Shown here: piece by piece, positions 8,829-20,699 of the stretch
Layout of the letters: each line of letters opens with the position of its first letter
Position numbering within the stretch: the first letter of the stretch is position 1
NCBI GenBank assembly: GCA_009667805.1
Contig: CM019072.1
Location: forward strand, 39,425,519 to 39,489,518
Direction of reading: 5' to 3'
DNA from: Leptobrachium leishanense
Lineage: Eukaryota > Chordata > Amphibia > Anura > Megophryidae
DNA: 64,000 nt
Notes under the pieces: model-generated
What the model saw: the letters and a program-made list of their open reading frames with translations, nothing else
The model's database searches: none
What the model was told of the DNA's origin: nothing
Program-made: the position numbers and the translations under genes

Positions 8829-11800
8829 ATAGTTTAGATTTGATACTCCGTGTTAGTCCAGATGCCAAAATCACCAGAGTATAGCAGTACATAGTGATAC
8901 CTTTTTTTTATTGGACTAATGTTACATTTAAAAGACAAGCTTTTGAGAGTATAATGTTCTATTCATTCAATGCGTTTCTGAATACATGTAGAATAGATTT
9001 TTTTTTCACCTGTTCCAATGCCTCTTCAGGTTTGCCTTAAACAATATTTTACTCCCTATTCATCCTTGCTAATAATTATAAACAGATCAAAGGTATGTCT
9101 CTGGCGCCACCTGGTGGTAAAATAGATAGTCTGTGTGCAGAAAATATCTTTTAAACACATAAAATTCCCAAAACTAGCAGCTATAATCCACAACTAGTTA
9201 GTATATCCCCTTAGAAAAAGTCCACCTCAAATTAATAATCCAATGTAACGTCTTCAGCAGACATGTGGAAGCAAGTGCTTCAAATTGGGATCTTCTTACA
9301 TTGAGTGTATCCACAGAAAGCAAGAAAGTTGCTCACTCCCAGGACCCTCAGGCTGGATCTCCTCTCTGGATTCACCAGGCGAACCTACGGCTTCACAAGG
9401 CTGAGGACACAAAGGACATGGAAACGAGAGAACGAGCAAGAAGAGAATAGCCGCAGCACTTCCTGAATTCCTTAATCTTAGATTAAACTTTCATTTCACG
9501 TATACAGTACATCACACATAGTTGCATATACACATATGTTAGGAGAATCAAGGTCTATGAGGTCCCCCATTAGGTGCTCTAATTTCTCCAGGAATAGCAG
9601 GGTGTGATGGGACAGCTGTTGAAGGAGAGGGTTCTGGGGATGTCTGCAATTGGTTACTGAAAGATCATTTTTCATGACTGTTGCGGGAACAGTGCTACAG
9701 AGGCCTTTGTGTCGGGAGTTATAAAATGTAACTAAACAAAACTAATTTTTTAGCCATGCACACCTCTCATAAGCAGACCAAAAACCCAGAAGATAGACTC
9801 CTGTTTTATCTCAACACTGGTTCTGTCTAGTGCTAGGGTAAGCTGCTATAATCAACACCTTTCTCTGGCTGTTAGTCTGCTGTCCCTGGCTGGTGGAGTT
9901 CCTGAATGCCGTCTTGTGCTGAAGGAGCACAGTTTTCAGCAGAAATACCCAGGTGGGGGTCATGGGTGTCTGCAGAATGGGACAAGGGGGGGCACTTGCC
10001 CCCCCCCATCAACAGGCTTCAATTATTATAATTTATTCACTGCATGGCTGCAGTTCTTGGGCGGCTCTCCACTAGGCTGCACGAGCTTCACATCCCCACT
10101 CCACCTCCAATCCACCATGTGCTCCCACTTACTTTGCATGCTGGGAGAGGCAGGGCTGAGATGCAGGTGCAGCTGCTCCCATGGGCCTGTCAGGGATATA
10201 TTAATTATGACGTGTATTTTTCTTATTTTAGATATATATATGTATATATATTTTTGACAGCTCCAATACCAATGGTATAATTCGGTTATTTACCCTTAAG
10301 ATAAGGATTAATAACCAATCCATGAATATACGTCTTAACAAATATATAGCGCGTTATTCCGAGTTCTTTTGATGCTATCTAGATATTTTTAGACACAATA
10401 AAATCAATAAAGATGATATGTGACTGCGTAATGGTAAAACAATTCAAATCAAAATTTATTCACATGTCAAGTTTCATACAATCATATGTTAGCAACTGAG
10501 TAGCAAGATACAATTTCAAAAGTAATTATAGATCGTGATTAGTAGCAATACTGCAACGCACAATAATCTAAAGGACAAAAAGTTTAGTTTTATAGACCAA
10601 ACCCCACATGTCCACGCATCAGTTCTTAAACACCAAGTTATATTCTATTCACTTAAACCTTTCCCATTATAAACCAATCCTCAACCTGGCTAAAAATACT
10701 CAGTTACTGGGCATCACCTGCAGCACAATTTATTATTGTGGGGGCCTATTCACTAAATGCAACTTCCTTCATGGAGATACATAACACACTCAATAGGTAG
10801 ACTATCTCTTCCACAGATCAATCACAGCACTTCATTCAATATACGTTAACCCAAAACTTCCTATTGACTTACATGCATTCAATCGAAAGGGCTGCAAGAT
10901 GTATATGAAAGGGGTTATGTTCGTTTTACTAATGGAGCTGATGGCACTTGATATATAAAAACTATTTCTCAGTTCCAGCGTATTTCACTATGGGCACACA
11001 ACTGATCTTTAGATGTCCATATCCAGTATTCTTGGAATATAAATAATTTCACTAAACTATGGGCGCAACAAGCCCGCCTTAATAGTTCTTCCTCTTGCGC
11101 TCGTCTGCAGTAGAGCGGAAAGGCTGATACTATTCTACTGTTTAGGCTTCAACAGCAAAATTATTCATTTATATTCCTTTAAATTGTGATGGACATTTAA
11201 AGTAAGGGCTATGCAATTAGGAAATAGATATCAAGTTATTCAGTTATACTTTACCATCTGGTAGTGAAGATAGAATGGTGTAAGATTAGGGTGTGGTCGC
11301 GTCTTATTGGAGTGGCTGATGGTATCTGCCCTTTCTCTCCTATAAGCGTCCCTCAGGTCTCTCCCCAAGCTTTGTTTCAGGGTCTTTTTTTTCCTCCCTC
11401 CCGGAGTACCCCCTCTATATAGTGGTTTCCTGCCCAGTTTTAGCTCTAGCCCATCACTATGTGGCCTCATTTGATTGGAGGGTATATATATTTATTAACT
11501 CAAGGGGTCTGTCCAGGTGTTATATTACCTGGCCAGAAGATGGCACTCTCATATCAACCATCAACCTTCTACAGGAATTAATTAATGTATGTGGCCAATC
11601 TTTAATGGTTTGGGGGTCATTTTATACTATATCCTGGGACTCCATGGGTTTATTTAACAATATCAATATTATTGCTATTGTCGAATCACCGGCATATTTC
11701 GCCGCGGGGTGCATGCATCTCATACACCCCTTATTTATATCCAGAGATATGTGTGTGTATGGGATGATTCTGCAGATCGGCATTCATTCATTTGTGATAT

Positions 11801-11884
11801 TTTCAATAACATTCATTCATAATTAACAGCTTTAATCTGTTTTATAAATATTAATACACGAGACATTTGTTATGTAATAGTTAA
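8829..11884. other. 3 kb with no recognised gene
   Basis: Around 8850-8960 is a stretch ending in TTTTTTATTGGACTAATG...ACAAGCTTTTGAGAG, which resembles a dispersed vertebrate repeat that I cannot name. The rest, including a possible LTR-like segment at about 10251-11830 with a TATA-like CTATATAG at 11413, has no recognised family or coding domain. Confidence 0.4.
9104..9117 (-). promoter_or_regulatory. Possible CTCF-binding core motif
   Basis: On the minus strand CCACCAGGTGGCGC fits the vertebrate CTCF core CCASYAGRKGGCRS at every position. CTCF is an architectural zinc-finger protein. One motif without binding data is only a candidate. Confidence 0.4.
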
Positions 11885-12312
11885 TTTCATAGAAACATAG
11901 AAAAATGTCGGCAGATAAGAACCTTTCGGCCCATTTAGTCTGCCCAATTACATGGATACTTTACCTGCATTTATCTTTTGTTTAGGATAGCCTTATGCCT
12001 ATCCCATGCCTGCTTAAATTCAATTACTGTTTTGGCCTCTACCACTTCTACTGGAAGGCTGTTCCATGTATCCACCACCCTCTCAGTATAATAATGCTTC
12101 CCGATGTTACTTTTAAACCTTTGCCCCTATCTATATATCTATAATCTAAGACTATGTCCTCTTGTTTTGCTACTTTGTTTCCTTTTAAATATACTCCCTT
12201 CCTCTACCTTGTGGATTCCCTTTACGTATTTAAATGTTTCTATCATATCTCCTCTGTCTCGTCTTTTTTCCAAGCTGTACATGTTAAGATCATTAAGCCT
12301 TTCCTGGTAACT
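11885..12312 (-). mobile_element. CR1-like LINE, 3' part
   Basis: The 3' end begins CATAGAAACATAGAA, common in CR1-like LINEs of vertebrates. Upstream it encodes the C-terminal ORF2 tail with the TWNSLP-type motif (near 12050-12075). It continues at 13858 after a 1.5-kb insertion. Confidence 0.75.
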
Positions 12313-12423
12313 TGGGGAAATCGCTACCTAAATGGTAGAGCGTAACTAAATTATGCCAAGAGGTGGAAAGATTGGATAAAGCAAGGTAATAAGAGACAGA
12401 AGGGATTACCCCTAAATGGTTCA

Positions 12424-12881
12424 ATAACTACAGTTACTCTGATGGAACATCAGAGTACTAATGTCTCCCAGAGACCAATGATTAATAATTAACTTTTATT
12501 GGATAGAGTTAAAATCGGCAAACAATTGTACATAAATAAACAGTGCTCACAAAACATAATAATAAAAACAAAAAACGATTCTGCTGAAAAGATAGTGATA
12601 TGTAGCGGCAGGAGATGTAATCAATAATCAATACAATAGGTAGCCTTCGAGGGTCACCTCAAGGTATTGTGACAATTGAGAATGATAACCAAATAGATCA
12701 TGAACCACTGCGCATAAACAAGCAGAAAGGTCGAAAAACGAGAGGCTCTTGTTAAGAGTGGATTGGCTCAAATAGCCCAACGTAAATGCATTTCAATGAT
12801 TATCCAGATTCCTAATGTCAATAGGACCCACCATCGGGGAATACATACATATGGGGGATCTCAAAATGCAATTCACCAAGA
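12424..12881 (+). repeat. Left arm of 458-bp inverted repeat
   Basis: Pairs over its whole length with 13399-13856. The outer edge is ATAACTACAG, the inner edge is AATTCACCAAGA. Confidence 0.9.
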
Positions 12882-12894
12882 TGAACAAAGAGCT

Positions 12895-13398
12895 CTTATT
12901 ATTATTATTATTATTATTCTTTATTTATAAAGCGCCAGCATATTCCGCAGCGCTGTACAATAAGCACAGTATAGACAGGGTTACAATACATTGAACAACA
13001 TTTGACAAACAGTACAGGAGGAGATGAGGGCCCTATTCCCGTAGGAACTCACAATCTGGGAGGGTTGGGGTTGGAAACAGGAGGAGAGGACTGTAAGGTT
13101 AGAGTGATTGATGATTGCGTCAGTGAGTTGGGTGGTAGGCTTCCCTAAATAGGAACGTTTTAAGGGAGCGTTTGAAGGAAGAGAAGTTAGGGGAAAGTCT
13201 GACAGTACGAGGGAGAGCGTTCCAGAGAGTGGGGGCTGCGCGTGAGAAATCCTGCAGTCTATCATGGGAAGAGGTGATGCGGTGAGAAGCTAGGCGCAGG
13301 TCACTGTTTGACCTTAGGGAGCGGGCTGGGGTGTATTTGGTGATTAGTGAGGACAGGTAGTGGGGAGCTGAGTTAGTGAGGGTTTTGTAGGTAAGGAT
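12895..13398 (-). mobile_element. L2-type LINE 3' end in the palindrome loop
   Basis: Starts with (TTA)n and CTTTATTTATAAAGCGCC, then the antisense of the APTLWNALPRTVRLSP tail. Nearly identical to 4495-4914 in opposite orientation, but extends about 80 bp further 5'. Confidence 0.85.
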
Positions 13399-13856
13399 TC
13401 TTGGTGAATTGCATTTTGAGATCCCCCATATGTATGTATTCCCCGATGGTGGGTCCTATTGACATTAGGAATCTGGATAATCATTGAAATGCATTTACGT
13501 TGGGCTATTTGAGCCAATCCACTCTTAACAAGAGCCTCTCGTTTTTCGACCTTTCTGCTTGTTTATGCGCAGTGGTTCATGATCTATTTGGTTATCATTC
13601 TCAATTGTCACAATACCTTGAGGTGACCCTCGAAGGCTACCTATTGTATTGATTATTGATTACATCTCCTGCCGCTACATATCACTATCTTTTCAGCAGA
13701 ATCGTTTTTTGTTTTTATTATTATGTTTTGTGAGCACTGTTTATTTATGTACAATTGTTTGCCGATTTTAACTCTATCCAATAAAAGTTAATTATTAATC
13801 ATTGGTCTCTGGGAGACATTAGTACTCTGATGTTCCATCAGAGTAACTGTAGTTAT
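13399..13856 (-). repeat. Right arm of 458-bp inverted repeat
   Basis: Reverse complement of 12424-12881 with no mismatch seen. The arm lengths are equal. Confidence 0.9.
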
Positions 13857-13857
13857 A

Positions 13858-14975
13858 TTTCCTGGTAACTTTTCTCCTTCAAGCCGTACACCATTTTAGT
13901 AGACCTTCTCTGAACTCTCTAAGATGTCTATATCCTTCTGGAGATACGGTCTCCAGTACTGCACACAGTACTCCAAGTGAGGTCTCACCAGTGCTCTGTA
14001 CAGTGACATGAGCACTTCCCTTTTCCTACTGCTAATACCTCTCCCTACACAACCAAGCATTCTGCCAGCATTTCCTGCTGCTCTATTACATTGACTACTT
14101 ACCCTTAGATCCTCTGAAATAATAACCCCTAAATCCCTTTCCTCAGATGTTGAGGTTAGGACTGTATCAAATATTCTATATTCAGCCCTTGGGTTTTTAC
14201 GTCCCAGGTGCATTATCTTGCACTTATCCACATTAAAACTCAATTGCCACAGCTCCAACCATTTTTTTAGTTTACCTAAATTATTTGTCATTTGGCTGAT
14301 CCCTCCAGGAACGTCAACCCTGTTGCAAATCTTTGTGTCATCAGCAAAAAGACATACTTTTCTATTAATACCTTCTGCAATATCACTAATAAAAATATTA
14401 AAGAGAATGGGTCCAAGTACTGACCCCTGAGGTACCCCACTGGTAACAAGACCTTGCGCCGAATAAACTCCATTTACCACAACCCTCTGTTGCCTGTCAC
14501 TCAGCCACTGCCTAATCCATTCAACAATATTGGAATCCAAGCTCAAAGATTGCAATTTATTGATAAGCCTTCTATGCGGAACAGTATCAAAAGCCTTACT
14601 GAAATCTAAATAAGCAATGTCTACTGCACCACCTATGTCTATTATTTTTGTTACCCAATCAAAAAAATTAATAACATTAGTTTGGCATTATCTCCCTGAG
14701 GTAAACCCATGTTGTTTCTGATCCTGTAATCTATGTGTTTTTAGATGTTCAACAATCCTTTCCTTTAACATGGTTTCCATTAATTTCCCCACTACTGATG
14801 TAAGACTAACTGGCCTATAGTTCCCCGATTCCTCCCTACTACCCTTCTTGTAAATGGGCACAACATTTGCTAATTTCCAGTCTTCTGGGACGACTCCCAT
14901 TAACAAGGATTTGTTAAATAAATCTGTTAACGGTTTTGCTATTACACCACTGAGCTCATGGGGTAGGGGTTCTAT
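13858..14975 (-). pseudogene. CR1-like LINE reverse transcriptase, 5'-truncated
   Basis: RT blocks appear in order on the minus strand: VVPIYKKGSREESGNYRPVS (near 14850), a GFTSGR block, then in another frame [25 protein letters not shown] (the catalytic box with F for Y), CKIMHLGRKN and the thumb region RDLGVIISED. Typical of CR1-clade ORF2. Frameshifts separate 14688-14906 from 13896-14555, and the endonuclease is missing. The C-terminal end continues at 12312-11885. Confidence 0.8.
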
Positions 14976-17242
14976 CTCTTATCAAAGATCAATCCCATGG
15001 TTTCTATTACAATTTACCACACAGATTAAATATTAAAATACCATATAGTATTAAAGATCAAAAGAACAATCACTGATCCCAAGACTGGGAGAGTGAAATG
15101 GAGATAAGGGCACCCCAACTGAATATGGGATTAAACCCTCTAGAAATCATATGTGGATAAAAAAAGAGGTACAAATGATAGGTGGGCAACCACCATCATA
15201 GAGCCCCTTAAGAAGTTGGGGTTAAAATTTTTAAACTTTATTAATGGACATTGCCAAACATGTAAACAATTATATGACAAAGGCAGGTTATCATATATAA
15301 TAAACAAACAGTGGAAGTAACACTATGGACTAATTAATAGCAAAATGGTATAAAATTATATTATGTTTGGTGAGTCATAGCTACCAAGTGGTATGGGTAT
15401 CGTATAACCAATGCTGCTAGCCAGCCCAAGATGTAAACGTAATCGATAAATGAAAACGCTCAATGGATGAAATATAGATGATATGTGTGAAATTAGTATA
15501 ATGTAGGTAATGGGCAAACCAGCAAATAAAGGCAACAAAATAGCCAAAAATGAGATTAATAAATTGAATCCACATTAGCAACAATTGGGTACTAGTGTTG
15601 ATATAGATGGAAATAACTTGAATAATGTGAGTTTAGAATAATAGTATGTAATGAACAGCTAGTTGTTTGAACTACAACGAATGGTTTATAATAAAGTGTG
15701 TGGATCTAGGTACACGCTAACCATGAGATGTAGCAACTATGTAATTAAAGTGAGCAAAAAATGCTAATTGTAGCGTAAACACATACTACAATATGATTGG
15801 TCCATGCTAAACAGCTCAAATGGTTGATGCAATTATAAAGTATTACTCTATGATGGTATCGTTAGATTGAGATCATAATACTGGGTTGTATATGTTTGAC
15901 CTTGATATGGTTCAAAGAGATGTAAATATACATATATATGAATGAATTTGCAAACGGACACCCAATAGTCGGTACATGGAGTTAAATCTCGTATAGAGAT
16001 TTGAAAACTAACCACACACCAGGTGGGAATTGGTTAAACATTCGGACACAGCCGTGTATGTATTTACGCAAAATAACCACACACCAAGTGGACAGATTGT
16101 TAAGCTAAGAAAGATGGCATTTAGCATAGAATCATACTATAATAGTAATAAATACTCGGTTGTGTGTGTAGCCTTGATGTAAATTACAAGCAAACAATAT
16201 ATTTGGAAGATAATACGACAACTCCCCAGTATTAGATACATAGAACTAAATTCTCATATGAAAATTGATAATCGACCACACGCCAAGTGGAAATTAATTA
16301 GTTATTGCATTTAATCGACAGTCACACATCAAGTGGATGAATTGTTTGGTTAGATTGCGTAATATTAGCATAGGATCATAAAAATATAGCTGAAAAAAGT
16401 AATAATCAGCACTATGTTATGTGTGTAGCCTTAATAGGATTTGAATTACAAACATGCACATATATGGAAAACAAATCGGCAATCACCTAGCCTTGATATA
16501 GTTTAGTTTATAGACACACATATGTAAGAAAAGTAATCCGGCAAAGAGCTAGTATTAAATGCATAGAACTAAATATTGTTGTGAGAATGGATCATCAACC
16601 ATACGTCAAGTAGAAATCACTACTTTGTTGCATATCACACACCAAGTGAAAGGATAAATTGGACTAATGAGAGTAGTGTTAGCATGGAATTGCCCAATCG
16701 GAAGTGCATAAAGCTAAACTCTCATATAGAAGTTTAAACAACGATCTCACACCAAGTGGAAATTGGTTTTATAATTGTGTGTGTCCACAACCACATGCCG
16801 AGTGGGAGAATTACGAGACTAAAGCAGATAGTATTTACATAGAATCATGTAGTAATGGCTGAAAAGATACCGAACACTAGATAGTGTATTAAACCGAAAT
16901 TATGGCTAAATATGCAAACATATATATATATAGATGGTATATCAGCAATCGCCCAATATATAGTATATATCGCTACATACACCGTCGACCACACACCAAG
17001 TGGTAATTATTTTGAAATTCGTTGTTTAAACTTCTATATGAGAGTTTAGCTTTATGCACTTCCGATTGGGCAATTCCATGCTAACACTACTCTCATTAGT
17101 CCAATTTATCCTTTCACTTGGTGTGTGATATGCAACAAAGTAGTGATTTCTACTTGACGTATGGTTGATGATCCATTCGCACAACAATATTAAGTTATAT
17201 GCATTTAATACTAGCTATTTGCCGGATTACTTTTCATACATA
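14976..17242. repeat. Degenerate repeats with CACACCAAGTGG words and an inverted repeat
   Basis: The word CACACCAAGTGG or close variants recurs, often in pairs 45-65 bp apart, near 16020, 16083, 16282, 16327, 16601, 16645, 16750, 16796 and 16994, giving a 150-320 bp super-period. Each block also carries an AACTAAATTCTCATAT-like segment. The part at 17030-17235 is an inverted copy of about 16510-16755 and abuts the Ngaro coding region. Probably the non-coding or terminal part of a retroelement. Confidence 0.6.
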
Positions 17243-17870
17243 TGTGTGTCACCGGTGGGAAGAGTGTTTCTGCGTTGCTTGGCTTTGGCGACATGTGGTG
17301 TTCGAGAGGGTCATCATTTTGTTAGGATATCGGGTTCCATGAGGGAGGATCTGGAGGTTTGGAGGTCTTTTTTGTCTCTGTTTAACGTGGTGGCCATGTT
17401 TCCTTCGAGGGAAGTGCTAGCCAGGGAGTTGGAATTTTTTACGGATGCTTCAGGGGGTGTTGGTTTCGGGGTGTACTTTGGGAGGCGTTGGTGTGCATCT
17501 CGTTGGCTGGATCGGTGGTTGTCGTCAGCATTAGTTAGGAATTTGGCCTTTCTGGAGTTGTTTCCGCTGGTGGTGGCTTTGGAGCTTTAGGGGCAGCTTT
17601 GTGGGGGGAGGATTTTGTTTCTTTCCGACAATATGGCTGTGGTGTCGGCGGGAATTCCTTCTCGGCCTCATCAGTGCCGGTCATTCGGTTATTGAAGAGG
17701 TTTGCGCTGCTGTGTTTGAAATTTAATGTTTTATGCAGGGCGCGGTACGTTCCAGGGCGCCTTAACTCAGTGGCGTATGCTTTGTCTCATTTGCAGTGGG
17801 ACAGGTTTCATTCTTTGGCTCCGAAGGCAGAGGAGGTGGAGACCCCTTGTCCGGAGGGCCTTTGGTGGCT
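17243..17870 (+). pseudogene. RNase H domain of Ngaro-like element
   Basis: RNase H removes element RNA during reverse transcription. After an RT-thumb segment (REDLEVWRSFLSLFN) come FFTDASGGVGFGVYF with the first catalytic Asp, FLELFPLVVALEL with the Glu helix, and in another frame FLSDNMAVVS with the next Asp. The end block is ARYVPGRLNSVA, usually followed by DALSR. A TAG stop at 17588-17590 and a frameshift near 17600 break it. Confidence 0.75.
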
Positions 17871-17879
17871 AGGCTTGGA

Positions 17880-18760
17880 ATTTTTGGAAGGTGGGTGAGG
17901 GGATCTTTGTCTTATTCTATTTGGAAGTCATATTCTCGAGTTTGGCGGGCATGGGATACCTTGGGTGAGCGGTTCAGGTACGTTGGGGTTGGTGGATGGG
18001 ACGAGGAGCGTTTGCTTAGGGCGTACCTCATGAGGTTGGTCGACTCGGAGGCATCTCCAGGTGTGGTCAGGCAGTCTCTGGCCGCTTTGGCGTTTCTTTT
18101 TCAGGTACACGGGAAGAGAGATTTCACTAAGGATTTTGTTATTCGGTGTGCGGTTAGGGGCTATGTCACGGGTAGAAGCACGGCGTCCGGTTTTGGGACA
18201 TTTAATGCAAGGTTTGTGGGAATTTGTGGGGGATTTTTGTGTTTCTCCTTACGAGACGTTGCTTATGAGGGCAGTGTTTTGTTTGGGGTTTTTTGGGGCC
18301 TTGAGGTTGGGTGAGTTGGTGTGTAATACGAGGAGAGGAGGAGGTGGTTTGGGTGCTGATGCCTTTATGGTTGGCCAATGAAGCGGTGGTGGTGTGGGTT
18401 TCCAGGTCTATGATGAATCAGCTGGGTAGGGGACGTAGGGTCAGTTTAAGTAGGGTTGATAATTGTGATATCTGCCCGGTTAGCAATGTGAGGAATTTTT
18501 TGGAGGTGCGGGCGTCGTCTGGTGTGGCCTTTTTATGTCATGCGGATGGTTCTGCTCTATCAAGGTATCAGTTTGTGGCTATATTTAAGAAGAGTTTGGG
18601 GAGGAACCCGGAGGAATTTGGGTCTCATACTTTCCGGATTGGAGCGGCAACTGAAGCTTCACGGCTTGGTTTTGTCTGGCGAAGAAATTCAGAAGTTGGG
18701 CAGGTGGAGGTTTGGGGCATTTCGTACATACGTTCGGCTGGGAGTGGTGGCATGAGATTT
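17880..18760 (+). pseudogene. Tyrosine recombinase of Ngaro-like element
   Basis: The enzyme would integrate circular element DNA without target duplication. The N-terminal SAM-like part (WRAWDTLGERF...SLAALAFLFQ) is in one frame. GALRLGEL with the first catalytic Arg (codon 18304-18306) is in a second. SHTFRIGAATEAS with His and Arg (18626-18637) is in a third. The candidate nucleophile Tyr (codon 18729-18731, in AFRTYVR) needs another shift. All signature residues are therefore still encoded, but in different frames. Confidence 0.75.
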
Positions 18761-19164
18761 CTTTGGGTTAGGTGGTGGTTAGGGTGCATGTATTGTGATT
18801 GTTTAGTATAATGGAATTGTTTGTAATTGTTTTATATTACAGATATTAAATTCGAAAAAGAAAAAGAAAGCAAAAATAAAAATTAAAAAAAAATTATGTA
18901 TATATGGATGGAATATATATATTTTACTTTTACAGTTACTGTATGCATGGATATATTGTACCATGTTTAGTTGTTTTTGGGGGGGGTTGGGAGAGGGGTA
19001 TATGTATTTGGGTTGTGTATGGGTGGGAAGCAGAGGTATGGGTATGTTAGGTTGTTTTTTCCCTTACAGGTATGGATACTGTTTTATTTGTTTGTTCGAT
19101 ATGGGGAGGGGAAGTGTGGAGTTTTTTCCTGTTGGTGAGGGTGTTGGATATGGTATTTATTTCT

Positions 19165-19760
19165 TTTCCATCTCGGGTGGTGTGGATCCTGGGAGACTCG
19201 CTGGTGTTCTGGGCCCGAAAGTGGGCACTGGTTCGGACGACCGGCGTGCTGCTGGTTTGCCTGGGTCGGCGACACGAGTCGTTGGTTTGGAATTCGTGGG
19301 CTCCTGTGGGAGGAGTTTATGCCGACGGTGGTGGATGCCCTTGGGCACGGTGAGGTCCCCCATGTGTTTGGTGGTGCACGTGGGGGGAATGATTTGGGGG
19401 TGGTCTCACGGAAGGCTGCTGGAGCAGATGAGGGCAGATCTGCGGCAGCTGAGGGAGTTGTCACCCTGACGGTGGTGGTTTGGTCGGAGATGTTGCCGAG
19501 GTTGGTGTGGAGACAGGCGGAGGATCAGGAGGCGGTGCGGCTTTGCCAGGTGAAGGTGAACTGATGGATGGCGAGGTTCGTGAGGCAGATTTCTGGTATG
19601 GCAGTGCGGCATCTCCCCTTCGAGGCGGAGGATGCTTTTCGTTATTATATGGAGGATGGGTGCATCTCACCAATGTGGGCACGGATATGTTTTTCCTTGG
19701 ACTTAAAGAAGACATCGAACAAGCTCTGTTTTTCCTTGGTGGGGGTTATGCAAAGAGCTC
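19165..19760 (+). pseudogene. SGNH/GDSL hydrolase domain of Ngaro-like element
   Basis: Block I is WILGDSLVFWA, with the nucleophile Ser codon at 19198-19200. Block III is a GGND-type motif readable across 19380-19393 (VVHVGG then NDLG in the next frame). Block V, DG(V)HL, has Asp at 19655-19657 and His at 19663-19665, one nt short of being in frame. VVWSEMLPRLVWR and ARFVRQISGMAVRHL lie between. SGNH hydrolases are esterases; the role in Ngaro elements is unknown. At least three single-base losses are needed to explain the frames. Confidence 0.7.
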
Positions 19761-19790
19761 GTGGCGGGGGCTTGTAGGCAGTGCTGGGTT

Positions 19791-20364
19791 AGAGGTTCCT
19801 TTATTTAGGTGGTATTTGGAAGATCAGATGGATGGGAGATGGGGCAGAGTTTTGGTTGGTTGGTTTGGAGGAGGTGTGGTGGTTGTGTGGAGTCCCTGTC
19901 AGCACTGTTTGTTTATTTATGTGTTATTTATATTTTATCTGGTGTTTTATATTTGGTGGGGTTTTTGCTGTGGCCTATATATAATAAATATACTGTATAT
20001 TATTCCACAGTTCAGTTTTGGTGTCTTTTTGTGTGGTCTTTTTTTATCTCCTTGCGTACGGCCCAGTCATCAGTAGGCAACTTATGTCAGTTTAATTGTA
20101 TGCCTTTTAACCCAATAATTTTTTTTTATATTTACACCTAATGGGAGTCCTTCAACTTCCCTCCAGTACAGGATCGCAGATCAGTGACAACAATAGAACA
20201 GATTGGAAGCTGGAAGCGGAAACTGGAGCATTAAAGATCCTACATATCTATAAGATGATCGCCAAGCGCCACAGCGGGAGGGGACCTACCACTAAATAGA
20301 AGTATTCTCTATTATAAACGTATGCCTATATATGACACATAATTTTTGTCATTATTTTATAGCA
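19791..20364. other. No gene seen between Ngaro and L1
   Basis: T-rich sequence with ATATAATAAATATACTGTATATTATT at 19975-20005. It may be the 3' end of the Ngaro-like element. No open domain. Confidence 0.4.
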
Positions 20365-20699
20365 CCGTATCAGTGTTTTTTTGTAAATCCAAGTTTTATT
20401 TGGTTTCATAAACATTCAAAGCAAAAAAGATAACATATAGGCCTTGTTCAGGTATAGAACTGGTTTTTCAGATCGCGCAGGATCTGCCAAAGCGAGACAG
20501 AAGATAATATATATAAAAGTCTTACTCATAAACCATGTTAAAAAAAAAAAAAAAAAACGATTTGAAGTTCGAAGATTTAAAAATTAAAGCAGAGTGAAAA
20601 TAAACAAAAAAACAGAAAAAAACAATCCACTTAAGGATCTACGGGGAAGGGGAAATGTAGGGGAGGGAAATTAGTCATGTACCTTATGTAGGTTCAAAC

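Larger units (their letters stand above)
12313..13857. mobile_element. Insertion with two identical 458-bp inverted arms
   Basis: It is flanked by TTTCCTGGTAACT at 12300-12312 and again at 13858-13870, a 13-bp target duplication that splits the CR1-like LINE. It contains a 111-bp head (12313-12423), the left arm (12424-12881), an L2-type LINE 3' end (12895-13398) and the right arm (13399-13856). No difference between the arms was found by eye. The head has TGGTAGAGCG, which resembles a pol III box A, and a weaker GGTTCAA further on, so a SINE-like origin is possible. A 13-bp duplication fits LINE-type integration better than DNA transposition. Confidence 0.75.
17243..19790 (+). mobile_element. 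Ngaro-like tyrosine-recombinase retrotransposon, 5'-truncated and decayed
   Basis: Domain order on the plus strand is RT thumb remnant, RNase H, tyrosine recombinase, SGNH hydrolase. This order, with a hydrolase after the recombinase, is known from Ngaro-type elements of fishes and amphibians. All domains are readable only by moving between three frames. Gag and most of RT are missing. The upstream junction is an inverted repeat, so the truncation probably came with a rearrangement. Confidence 0.75.

Noticed and set aside
10241..11830. An LTR of an unknown retroelement
   Set aside because: Some LTR-like features (TG start, TATA-like word), but no matching partner, primer site or duplication was found.
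14976..17242. CRISPR-like array
   Set aside because: Repeat words are short, diverged and irregularly spaced in a vertebrate-type repeat context; no spacers.
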